Shown here: positions 1 through 7,745 of the stretch, in pieces | Numbering within the stretch: position 1 is the stretch's first letter | How the letters are laid out: each line of letters starts with the position of its first letter | Assembly (NCBI GenBank): GCA_025996865.1 | Contig: BNTV01000122.1 | Span: forward strand, 1 to 13,780 | Direction: 5' to 3' | DNA: 13,780 nt | DNA from: Bacteroidia bacterium | Lineage (GTDB): Bacteria > Bacteroidota > Bacteroidia > Bacteroidales > Azobacteroidaceae | The notes under the pieces: generated by a model | What the model saw: only the letters and a program-made list of their open reading frames with translations | The model's database searches: none | Told to the model about the DNA's origin: nothing | Translations under genes and position numbers: made by a program

Positions 1-1261
1 CGGTATTCTGATCGATTCTCCAGCATCCCCATTCGGCTCCATAAAGATGCAGACGTCCATCGAATTTACTGAGATACAATTTTCCTTTTCCGGAATTATC
101 CATATCCCATTCACCTCTGTCTCCGGCGACATCCGATTGTTTGTTGTTATCAATTCCTCCATTTTTCCATCCGATTTTAAAAGGATCTAACGGATCGTAA
201 AATTCGACACGTTCCCAGCGGTTGTTATCGTCATCTTCATCCCAGACAAAATTAACGCGATTCCATTTGCCGCGATTGAAGATCAGATTCCAGGCGTTCT
301 GGTGATCGGTGTAGATGAGTTCCGTCATTTTTCTCCAGCGCGGATCCATAAAAAAAGTATCGGCAGCCGGCAAACCGCTCAAATTATTAAATTTATGTAC
401 CTGATCCATATAATTGAAACCTTCTCCCTGAAACCCGATTGAGAAATCAAAATCAAATTCATTGCCGGGAGCATTGTCATTGTCCATATCTACAGAAATA
501 GACACCCAATCAATGACTCCGTTCAACTGGCGGTTAATATAACTGTTGGAAGGGGCATTTTTATCTTTTATCTTCGGAGAATCCAACAAACGGATAGCCA
601 TTTCGCTAAGCCCGTCGCCGTCTTCATCATAGAACAGGAAAGGATTTTCCCAGTTCAGCCTTAAATCTTTTATGTCGTATGTGGAGGTATGGATTTTCAG
701 AAAGGCTGTTTGTCCGCTGTAGTCCGGATAAAAATCGCATATTCCGGATTTGTCCCAGCTTTTCAGTTGCATCGTGTTCCAGTCGATATAATTGAAAATA
801 TGGTCATGATCCAAATCCATGAAGATCATATAATGTCCGTTAGGCCAAACCTCTCCGGTTCTCTCGTTAGGATATTCGACCACAATTTGCATGTCAGCCA
901 TACCATCGTTGTCCGTATCAACCCAGTCGATAATCAGATCGCCTTGCCCGCCATAAATGCCGTCTTTATTCCGGTCGATCAGCAGGCAATCGTTTTTCAT
1001 GTCTCCTTCCAGATCGTTCCGGGTCATGTCTCCGTCATCATCGATCCATAAAATGGGAATACTGTCTCTGGTTATCGAAAAAATAGCATCCGGTTTGCCG
1101 TCTCCGTTTAAGTCCGCTTGTTTGGGCTTATAATCGACAGGTGGCGGCGGTAGGCGAAAAGGCATAATTTTTAGCTTATTGTTCCAATAAGACTTATTTT
1201 CCTGAGAAATGACATTCAGGAAAATCATTAAAAACGGAATGAGTATATAATATCGTTTCAT
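1..1261 (-). CDS. Secreted Asp-rich calcium-loop repeat protein (3'-truncated by window edge)
   Basis: This reading frame is open from an ATG at 1261 to the left edge, giving 420 codons with no stop, so the C-terminus is missing. Residues 1-20 form a Sec-type signal peptide (MKRYYILIPFLMIFLNVISQ) with no lipobox Cys, which suggests a periplasmic or secreted protein. The mature part carries nine Asp-rich motifs of the form D-x-[D/N]-x-[D/N]-[G/x], starting near residues 50, 74, 96, 115, 149, 212, 258, 341 and 386 (for example DLNGDGKPD, DTDNDGMAD, DEDGDGLSE). These resemble the calcium loops of dockerins, thrombospondin type 3 repeats and FG-GAP/VCBS proteins. A Trp often sits just before the loop. 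The start lies only 7 bases beyond the GH3 stop, so the two genes are probably translationally coupled. I do not recognise the family. Calcium binding is inferred from the motifs, and a glycan-related role only from the operon. A C-terminal domain beyond the edge could change the call. Confidence 0.85.
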   Translation of the reverse strand, partial: MKRYYILIPFLMIFLNVISQENKSYWNNKLKIMPFRLPPPPVDYKPKQADLNGDGKPDAIFSITRDSIPILWIDDDGDMTRNDLEGDMKNDCLLIDRNKDGIYGGQGDLIIDWVDTDNDGMADMQIVVEYPNERTGEVWPNGHYMIFMDLDHDHIFNYIDWNTMQLKSWDKSGICDFYPDYSGQTAFLKIHTSTYDIKDLRLNWENPFLFYDEDGDGLSEMAIRLLDSPKIKDKNAPSNSYINRQLNGVIDWVSISVDMDNDNAPGNEFDFDFSIGFQGEGFNYMDQVHKFNNLSGLPAADTFFMDPRWRKMTELIYTDHQNAWNLIFNRGKWNRVNFVWDEDDDNNRWERVEFYDPLDPFKIGWKNGGIDNNKQSDVAGDRGEWDMDNSGKGKLYLSKFDGRLHLYGAEWGCWRIDQNT

Positions 1262-1268
1262 GTCATAT

Positions 1269-3821
1269 CTATAAACGTATCTCACTTTCCAAACGAATAT
1301 CGTCAGAAGATGCTCCCGCCATGAAGCGAAAAACACCCGACGGAACAACGAATTTAGCTTTTCCCTCATCCCAGTACCGAAGTTGTTCCTTCGGCAATAC
1401 GATTTCAATTTTTTCGGTCGCTCCTTTTTTAATGAAAACCCTCTTAAAACCTTTCAATTGTTTGACGGGAAGAGAAATATTCATGTCCGGCAGTTTTACG
1501 TACAATTGCGTTACTTCGCTTCCGTCTCTTTTTCCGGTGTTTTTTACATCGAAACTGACCTTGATAGAATCATTTTTTTCATTGATTTTCAGATTTTTGT
1601 ATTCAAAAGCCGTATAACTCAATCCATAACCGAAAGGATAGAGCGGTTTTCCTTTGAAATACTGATAGGTACGTCCTTTGGTAATATCGTAATCATCAAA
1701 CGGAGGCAATTCGTCCAAACTGTTATAATAAGTCAACGGCAATCTTCCCGCCGGATTGTAATCGCCGAACAGCACTTCCGCAACAGCCGTTCCGCCCTGT
1801 TCGCCGGGATACCAGGCATTGACGATGGCGGGAATATTTTCGTTTATCCAGTCAATCGCTAACGAACTTCCGGCTACAAGCACCACAATGGTATTCGGAT
1901 TTGCCTTGTATATTTCACGGATAAATTCTTCCTGGTCTTTCGGCAAATGAATATCATCCCGGTCTTTTCCTTCGCGTTCAATGCTTTTATTGATTCCCAG
2001 CACGGCAACTGCCAAATCGCATTCGCGAACGGCTTTTCCCGCCTCTCCATATAAATCCAAGCGGCTTTTTTTGTCTGTGGACGGGATTCGCCACGACAAA
2101 CGGGCCATCGCGTCGTCGCGGTTATCGTAATATTCGGCTTGCAGCAGATAGTCTTTTCCGGCTTCCAGTTCAATACGAGCCGTATCGGTACGGATACTGT
2201 GCCCCGCCCAAGCGTCGATTATTTTTTCTCCGTTGATATACAGACGGCAACCATCGTCGGAAGTAAATGCAAAAGTGTAAGTCCCCGATACGGTCGGTCG
2301 CAAATTCCCTTTCCATCGAATAGATATAGGCGGTTTAGGTAAAAAAGGGTCGGGCGCCTGATTGGCGGGTTCGTAATTAATCCATTCGTCGGTTCTCCTT
2401 TTAGGCTCGCCTTCCAGATTCCTGTTGGAAAAATATTCGGTTTGCAAGCCTTCGGGATAATAAGCCGGCGAAATCATCTCGTAACCGTCCGAAGCCGATA
2501 CCCAGGGAGCATATACAATCTTTACCCGGTCGCCTGCTTTTTCCCGGATACCGGACAGGATGGATACCGGCTGATTGACGGGGTATCCGCTGTAATCGCC
2601 AAATTCGCAGTTGGCGGCATTGATGCCTACCACCGCGATGGATTTCACTTTTTTCAGGTCAAGCGGCAAGCGGTTGTTTTTGTTCTTGAGTAAGACAATA
2701 CTTTGGCGGGCTGCTTCCAATGCCAACTCCTTATGTTCCGGCGAGCCTACCGTCGAGGGCGGCAATTGATTGTAGGGATTATGGTCGGGACGGTCAAAAA
2801 GTCCCAAACGCATCCTTGCCCTCAACACATGATATGCGGCGGAATCAATATCGGCGTCCGATACCATTTTCTGTCGGTAAGCATTGAGTAGCGGCTTGAT
2901 ATAGACATCGTCGCCACATTCCAAATCCAAACCGGCTTTAATAGATAAAGTGGCGGCGGCTTCTTTTGTTTTGACGTATTTATGTCCGCTAACGAGTAAA
3001 GAAGGACCTCCGCAATCGGAAACCACATATCCGTCAAAACCCCAGTCTTCGCGCAAAACCTTCTGTATCAGCCACGGATTGGCGGTGCAAGGCACATTGT
3101 TGATGGCGTTGTAAGCCGTCATGAAAGAAGCCGCCCTCCCTTCCCTGACACATTGCTCAAATGCCGGAAAATAATACTCGCGCAATAATCTTTCGGCAAC
3201 TTGGGGATTTGCTTCAAAGCGGTTATGTTCTTCGTTATTGACGGCAAAATGTTTGGGTGTTGAAACAACTTTAAGGTATTTCGGATTATTGCCCTGAAGC
3301 CCTTTCACAAAGGCAGCTCCCAATACGCCTGACAGGTAAGGGTCTTCGCCGTAAGTTTCCGGCGTTCGTCCCCAACGCGGGTCGCGCGCCATATTGACGG
3401 TAGGCGACCAGAAAGTGAGCAAATCGCTGAACTGTGCAGTTTGTTTTTTCCCCTGTTCCAGTTCATTCCAGCGGGCGCGGGCTTCATCCGAAATAGCAGT
3501 GGCCACGCGGTAATGCAAATCGTAATTCCACATCGCCGCCAGTCCGATGGCTTGCGGGAATACGGTAAAATTTCCGGGACGGACAACGCCATGCAAAGCT
3601 TCGTTGCCATGATAGTATTTATCAATTTCCAACCGGTTGATTTCGGGTGAAGTTGCCCGCAGAAGTCCTATCTTTTCTTCGATTGTAAGTCGCGACAGCA
3701 AATCCGTTATGCGGTCGTGAAGCGGCGCTTCTTCATTGCGGAAAAGTTCCTTTTCCTGGGCTTGCAAGGCTGGAATAGACAGCAGGAAAGCCAATAATAC
3801 GATGTAATTCAGAAATTTCAT
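1269..3821 (-). CDS. Glycoside hydrolase family 3 beta-glycosidase with PA14 insert
   Basis: This 850-residue exo-beta-glycosidase should release terminal beta-linked glucose or xylose-type residues from oligosaccharides, most likely in the periplasm. A Sec signal peptide occupies residues 1-21 (ending in LQA) and lacks a lipobox. The GH3 N-terminal barrel spans about 35-345. It includes the substrate-pocket Lys190-His191 (PKHFAVNNEE) and the nucleophile Asp269 in GYVVSDCGG. The GH3 C-terminal domain spans about 365-740 and is interrupted at about 455-580 by a PA14 domain (YTFAFTSDDGCRLYING). The general acid is probably Glu617 (or Glu615) in SIEREGKDRDD. A fibronectin III-like domain closes the protein (about 750-845). 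Motifs such as NMARDPRWGRTPETYGEDP resemble the plant-type beta-xylosidase/beta-glucosidase branch, so the sugar specificity is open. The gene lies 21 bases after the esterase and 7 bases before the Asp-rich repeat gene. All catalytic motifs appear intact. Confidence 0.93.
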   Translation of the reverse strand: MKFLNYIVLLAFLLSIPALQAQEKELFRNEEAPLHDRITDLLSRLTIEEKIGLLRATSPEINRLEIDKYYHGNEALHGVVRPGNFTVFPQAIGLAAMWNYDLHYRVATAISDEARARWNELEQGKKQTAQFSDLLTFWSPTVNMARDPRWGRTPETYGEDPYLSGVLGAAFVKGLQGNNPKYLKVVSTPKHFAVNNEEHNRFEANPQVAERLLREYYFPAFEQCVREGRAASFMTAYNAINNVPCTANPWLIQKVLREDWGFDGYVVSDCGGPSLLVSGHKYVKTKEAAATLSIKAGLDLECGDDVYIKPLLNAYRQKMVSDADIDSAAYHVLRARMRLGLFDRPDHNPYNQLPPSTVGSPEHKELALEAARQSIVLLKNKNNRLPLDLKKVKSIAVVGINAANCEFGDYSGYPVNQPVSILSGIREKAGDRVKIVYAPWVSASDGYEMISPAYYPEGLQTEYFSNRNLEGEPKRRTDEWINYEPANQAPDPFLPKPPISIRWKGNLRPTVSGTYTFAFTSDDGCRLYINGEKIIDAWAGHSIRTDTARIELEAGKDYLLQAEYYDNRDDAMARLSWRIPSTDKKSRLDLYGEAGKAVRECDLAVAVLGINKSIEREGKDRDDIHLPKDQEEFIREIYKANPNTIVVLVAGSSLAIDWINENIPAIVNAWYPGEQGGTAVAEVLFGDYNPAGRLPLTYYNSLDELPPFDDYDITKGRTYQYFKGKPLYPFGYGLSYTAFEYKNLKINEKNDSIKVSFDVKNTGKRDGSEVTQLYVKLPDMNISLPVKQLKGFKRVFIKKGATEKIEIVLPKEQLRYWDEGKAKFVVPSGVFRFMAGASSDDIRLESEIRL

Positions 3822-3842
3822 GTGATTAATTTGTTTTTTTAA

Positions 3843-5306
3843 TTACCAATTGTCTGTACGAAAAGGAGTAACCGGAATGCCATAGATGCTGAAAAGGCTT
3901 GCTTCCACAAAATTTTTGTAAGCATACCTTACGGCAACCGGATTCGGGACGTCTCCACAGGTTACGACAAGCCTTGCCGTTTTGGTTTCTATTTCGGCTT
4001 TTGCCGGATGAAAAACCTTATCTTCTCCGGCAATTTCAAAGCCTTTCAGGTCAGTCCACATGGGACAAATTCCTCCGGGTGCATTGTTGAAGTCTATATA
4101 AATTTTACTATCGACCTTTTCCATTGATTTATATTCCGGCGACAAATAGCCAAAACCCGATTTACCGTAAGTTTTTGCCAACGCCCAATAAGCAAGCCTG
4201 TTGCCTACCGTTTCCTTATCCATCGGATGGATAAAGACAGGGTGTCCGATGTCCATCGTCAACGCCATTCCGGAATTGGGAATATCTTTCATGTTCTTAA
4301 ACTGCACTTCCCTGAAACGGGCTGCGGATGTGCCGTCGGCTCCTTCGTAGTTGAACGGCGCTATCTGTACGAAATAAAAAGGAAATTCGCCGACTCCCCA
4401 TTTTTGCCGCAAATCTTTCACAAAAGCAGGCATCAGTGCTGCGTATTGGTCTGCATTGTCGCGGTTGCTCTCGCCTTGATACCACAAAAATCCCTTAATC
4501 GTAAAGTTTATAACCGGCGCTATTTTGGCATTGTATAAAACACAGGGTGTAGCCGTCGGATTTTTCACCTGTTCATCGTTATCAAGAATTGACAAGTTGA
4601 TTTCCTTAAAAGGACTTATCGCTTCGCGGCTCATCCATGCTTCAAGTTTAGAGCCTCCCCACGATGAAACGATTATTCCGACCGGAACTTCCAAAACTTC
4701 TCGGATATAAGAAGCAAAATAGTAAGCTACGGCACTGATATTGGCAACGTTTTCCGATGAATTATCCATCCACCGCCCTTTGCAGTCTGACTCCGGTTTC
4801 TTGCTAAACTGCCTTACCCATGCGCCTTTTTCGGAATCGGTTGTAAACATCCGGATGGGCGTCGAAGGCTTGGCTTTGGCTATTAAATCGTTTGTGTTTT
4901 TTGTGGGCTGGCGGTCGAATCCGCGCACCGGCATTTCCATATTCGATTGACCGGAACAGAACCAAACTTCTCCGATGAGGATATTTTTCAAGACGGTTTC
5001 CATCCCGTCGCTGATGCTTATTTCATACGGACCTCCGGCAACGGGCGTTTCGATGTTTGTCAGCCATTTCCCTTCCGCATCGCTTGTTGCAGTATAAATT
5101 TTCTTATTCCACGATGTTTTGACAGTAACTTTTGTTTTTACATTCGCTTCGCCCCAAAGTTTGACAGTTGACTGCTGCTGCAAAACCATATTGTTTCCCA
5201 GTATTGACGGCAATTTTATTCCGGCGTGGAGAAACGTTCCCGATAACAGGAAACAGATAAAAAGAACAAGTATATTTAATCTTTTTTTCATGATAATCAT
5301 TTTCAT
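3843..5306 (-). CDS. Sialate O-acetylesterase-like SGNH carbohydrate esterase (SASA/CE20 type)
   Basis: This 487-residue secreted esterase should remove O-acetyl or similar acyl groups from glycans so that neighbouring glycosidases can act. The sialate name reflects family annotation and does not establish the substrate. The likely nucleophile is Ser121 in the block-I motif GEVWFCSGQSNMEMP. Further family motifs are WGGSKLEAW (216-224) and FLWYQGESN (273-281). The His motif is MDIGHPVFIHPMDKETVG, with the probable catalytic His360. Most relatives read DIHP here, but this protein has Phe358 in place of that Asp. Asp352 further upstream is kept and might substitute. A beta-sandwich-like region precedes the SGNH domain (about 29-110). 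The signal peptide ends near LHA-G (residue 28). The annotated ATG is at 5306, but an in-frame ATG at 5291 (MKKRLNILVL) gives a more typical signal peptide and may be the true start. The gene follows GH92 by 23 bases and precedes GH3 by 21. Confidence 0.88.
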   Translation of the reverse strand: MKMIIMKKRLNILVLFICFLLSGTFLHAGIKLPSILGNNMVLQQQSTVKLWGEANVKTKVTVKTSWNKKIYTATSDAEGKWLTNIETPVAGGPYEISISDGMETVLKNILIGEVWFCSGQSNMEMPVRGFDRQPTKNTNDLIAKAKPSTPIRMFTTDSEKGAWVRQFSKKPESDCKGRWMDNSSENVANISAVAYYFASYIREVLEVPVGIIVSSWGGSKLEAWMSREAISPFKEINLSILDNDEQVKNPTATPCVLYNAKIAPVINFTIKGFLWYQGESNRDNADQYAALMPAFVKDLRQKWGVGEFPFYFVQIAPFNYEGADGTSAARFREVQFKNMKDIPNSGMALTMDIGHPVFIHPMDKETVGNRLAYWALAKTYGKSGFGYLSPEYKSMEKVDSKIYIDFNNAPGGICPMWTDLKGFEIAGEDKVFHPAKAEIETKTARLVVTCGDVPNPVAVRYAYKNFVEASLFSIYGIPVTPFRTDNW

Positions 5307-5308
5307 AA

Positions 5309-5325
5309 ATTCGTAATTCGTAATT
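5309..5325. repeat. Short tandem repeat of ATTCGTA between two operon genes
   Basis: Two full copies of the 7-base unit ATTCGTA plus a partial third (ATT) fill most of the 23-base gap between the GH92 stop codon and the esterase start. On the transcribed strand this reads as AATTACGAATTACGAAT immediately upstream of the esterase start, so it forms its A/T-rich leader. It may be chance, slippage, or a small intergenic repeat. Nothing in the sequence shows a function. Confidence 0.5.
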
Positions 5326-5329
5326 GATA

Positions 5330-7591
5330 CTACGGTATCTGTTCAGCCGAAGGAGGAACATTTGCCAAATCCGAACCCCAGTCCTTATTGGCTTTATCAC
5401 CCATCACCAGCGTCAATTTACCGCCGCGAATAATATCTTCGTGACTGATCCACGGTTTGTTCCATTCCTTACCGTTCAAGGTAGCCGATTGGATGTATTT
5501 GTTATCGTCCGAACAATTAATCGCTTCGATTTCAAATACATTACCGTTGCCTAACTGTATTTTTGCGTGCTTGAAAAACGGACTTCCGATGTTGTAAACC
5601 GGGATACCCGGCGTAACCGGATACAAACCGATGGACGAAAATACAACAAAAGCCGACATCCCGCCTCCGTCTTCGTCGCCGGGATTACCCATCAGATCGT
5701 TGCGGAACCACTGTTTAACCAAACTTCGTATCCGTTTTTGCGTTTTCCAGGGTTGTCCCGCATAATTATACAGATACGGAATGTGCATGGACGGCTCGTT
5801 GGCCATGGAAAACTGCCCTACATTTCCGGTTTGGTCGGGCAGTTGGGCGTAAAACACATATTTTCCTTTGCCCAAAGGTTCCCGGAAAGTCTGGTCGAGA
5901 TTGCTTGCGAATTTTTCGGGAGAACCCATCAATTGAATCAAATCGGCCGGATTGTGCTGCACTTCCCAGCGGTAAGTCCATCCGTTGTTTTCATCGTAAT
6001 AATCCCTTGCCCCTTGTCCGCCGGAGAAACGGTAATCGAAAGGTTGGATAAAGTTTCCATCCTTGTCTTTCGGATGAAAGAAACCTGTTTCCGCATTGTA
6101 TAAATTGCGGTAATTGTAGGAACCTTTCAGGAAATAGCGGTAATCGTCTTCTTTATCCAATGCTTTGGCGATTTGCGCTAAACACCAGTAATCGTAACAA
6201 GTGCCCAAGGTTACGGCAACCGGTTGCCGTTTTTCTCCCTTGTTCACTTCCGCTATATATTCCGCTTCGCCTTCTTTCAATGCCGGATAGTAGCCTTTTT
6301 CCCGGTAAAATTCGTCCAATTCTATATTGGGAATTTTCATCCAGGGCAACAGGGATTTCTCGGTAATGGCGGATTTGCAGGCTTTGTAGGCTGCTTCCAA
6401 GTCAAATCCCCGCAATCCTTTGTTGTAAGCATCCCAGACCATTGCTACGCCATGATTGCAATTCATGCCGTGCCGGTCGCCCGTTGCAATAGGGAAGGTC
6501 GGCATCCATCCGTCGGGCGATTGTTGCGCCAAACGGATAAAGGACTGTATCATATCCGATTCCGCTTCCGGTGCAATCAAAGTACGCAAAGGATGGGCGG
6601 CACGGTAAGTATCCCAAATCCAATCGTCGGTATAGTAGGCGATGCCTTCGTCGTTGTGCACCTGTCCGTCGGCAGGACTGAAATAACGGCCATCTTCCGA
6701 CATGTTGACCATCCGTTCATAGACTCTGTACAAAGTGGTATAAAACACGGATTTATCGTTATCGCTTCCTCCTTCGACCGAAATTTTTCCGAGCGCTTCA
6801 TTCCATATTTTACGGCCTGTTTCCGCTATTTCCTGCCAATCATAAGTTTTTATTTCCCGGTTCAGATTCCGGAGCGCCTGCGTTTCGTCAATGAAGGAAA
6901 CGCCGTAACGCAAACGGACGGTTTTCTGATTCTTATTGAAGCAAAGGATCATTGTATGAGCATTTCCTTCCGCCGGAATTTTATCATATTGGATGATATG
7001 CTCCGACAAAAAGCCGGTTTTATCGGGCGTTTGTTCGATTTCAACATTTAGATAAACTTTTGTATTGTTTCCTATGGATTGATAACCGGAAACGCCGTTG
7101 GCAGTGAGGTGCATTTCTCCGTTTCCCGTATGGAAAATGAGGTAATTGTCTTCCGCCGGTTTATCGAAAGTGATTTCATAAATGCCTGATTGACGGGAAG
7201 GAGCATAGTTTACTTTTATAGCGGCTTCATCCAGATAGACGGAGTAACTGTAGGGGGTAATTTTTTCCAAATCGTAGGAATAATCAACCACATCCTGAAA
7301 ATTGAACTTGTCGCTCGTAACCGGACTGATGCTGAAAGCGGAGGTATTCCGGTGACTGGTTACGATAACCGGCAGTCCGTGCAACAAATCGGAGGTATAA
7401 TCCGTCCGGGCGGGATAAACCCGCATCATACCGTTCGGCAGGTGAGTCGTCGGGTAAGTAGGCACTAATAAATGACTGATGTTTCCCATGTAGGGATTGA
7501 CATAATCGACCGGCGACTTGCTTGTTTTGTTGTTATTGCAGGAAAACAACAAAAGAAAAAAACAACTGAAAAGGAAATAATATTTATTCAT
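5330..7591 (-). CDS. GH92 exo-alpha-mannosidase, lipoprotein
   Basis: This 753-residue enzyme belongs to glycoside hydrolase family 92, whose characterised members are calcium-dependent inverting exo-alpha-mannosidases. A lipoprotein signal ends in LFSC with Cys18. The following residues (NNNKTSK) carry no acidic run, so surface export is less certain than for the lipoprotein encoded upstream. The N-terminal beta-sandwich covers about 25-245 and the alpha/alpha barrel about 255-740. Visible family motifs are WIWDTYRAAHPL (324-335), GNCNH-like MNCNHGVAMVWDAY (376-389), and YDENNGWTYRWEVQH (532-546) with the probable general acid Glu534. The signature GNPGDEDGGGMSAF follows (635-648), where Asp639 and Asp641 match the general-base region. 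Keeping Glu at 534 argues against a mannose-1-phosphate-type member, in which this residue is Gln. Linkage specificity is not readable. The gene starts after the 154-base gap holding the REP-like element and ends 23 bases before the esterase. Confidence 0.95.
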   Translation of the reverse strand: MNKYYFLFSCFFLLLFSCNNNKTSKSPVDYVNPYMGNISHLLVPTYPTTHLPNGMMRVYPARTDYTSDLLHGLPVIVTSHRNTSAFSISPVTSDKFNFQDVVDYSYDLEKITPYSYSVYLDEAAIKVNYAPSRQSGIYEITFDKPAEDNYLIFHTGNGEMHLTANGVSGYQSIGNNTKVYLNVEIEQTPDKTGFLSEHIIQYDKIPAEGNAHTMILCFNKNQKTVRLRYGVSFIDETQALRNLNREIKTYDWQEIAETGRKIWNEALGKISVEGGSDNDKSVFYTTLYRVYERMVNMSEDGRYFSPADGQVHNDEGIAYYTDDWIWDTYRAAHPLRTLIAPEAESDMIQSFIRLAQQSPDGWMPTFPIATGDRHGMNCNHGVAMVWDAYNKGLRGFDLEAAYKACKSAITEKSLLPWMKIPNIELDEFYREKGYYPALKEGEAEYIAEVNKGEKRQPVAVTLGTCYDYWCLAQIAKALDKEDDYRYFLKGSYNYRNLYNAETGFFHPKDKDGNFIQPFDYRFSGGQGARDYYDENNGWTYRWEVQHNPADLIQLMGSPEKFASNLDQTFREPLGKGKYVFYAQLPDQTGNVGQFSMANEPSMHIPYLYNYAGQPWKTQKRIRSLVKQWFRNDLMGNPGDEDGGGMSAFVVFSSIGLYPVTPGIPVYNIGSPFFKHAKIQLGNGNVFEIEAINCSDDNKYIQSATLNGKEWNKPWISHEDIIRGGKLTLVMGDKANKDWGSDLANVPPSAEQIP

Positions 7592-7630
7592 GCGTACAAA
7601 ATTTGTTTTTTTAAGTGACTATTCGAAAAA

Positions 7631-7736
7631 CACCCCTAAATCCCCTAAAGGGGACTTTGCCGTAGCACATCTTGAAAAAGAGCGCTCAATCAGCAAAATC
7701 GCAGACGCTAAAGCCCCCTTTAGGGGGGTGGGGGTG
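7631..7736. repeat. REP/REPIN-like inverted-repeat element in intergenic gap
   Basis: Two 29-base arms, at 7631-7659 and 7708-7736, are inverted copies of each other separated by a 48-base spacer. Compared in the same orientation, they share the outer CACCCC, an exact 12-base core CCCCTAAAGGGG, and an inner CTTT, with a few substitutions and a one-base indel. Each arm can also form its own small hairpin (C-run/G-run stem, TAAA or TTTA loop). This is the architecture of a REP doublet (REPIN) or a tiny non-autonomous element, and it contains no coding sequence. It lies in the 154-base gap between the GH99-like lipoprotein stop and the GH92 start and would be transcribed with the operon, where the arms could fold together. 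Similar CCCCTAAA-type elements are, to my knowledge, common in Bacteroidota genomes; copy number in this genome cannot be checked here. Confidence 0.75.
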
Positions 7737-7745
7737 ATAAGGACA

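Noticed and set aside
689..1051. A 120-codon plus-strand frame near the left edge.
   Set aside because: The opposite strand carries a 420-codon frame with a signal peptide and repeated Asp-rich motifs, which accounts for this region.
6224..7051. A 275-codon open frame on the plus strand opposite GH92.
   Set aside because: It lies wholly antisense to a gene with intact GH92 motifs, and its product shows no recognisable domain or signal; it is a shadow of the GH92 codons.
7631..7659. Rho-independent terminator after the GH99-like gene.
   Set aside because: A GC hairpin is followed by a short T-rich stretch on the transcribed strand (TGTTTTTC), but the second G-run and the mirrored arm fit a REP-like doublet better, and functionally linked genes continue directly downstream on the same strand.
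7723..7736. G-rich run as a possible G-quadruplex.
   Set aside because: Only two long G-runs are adjacent; four separated runs are not present on the same strand nearby, and the run is explained by the inverted-repeat arm.
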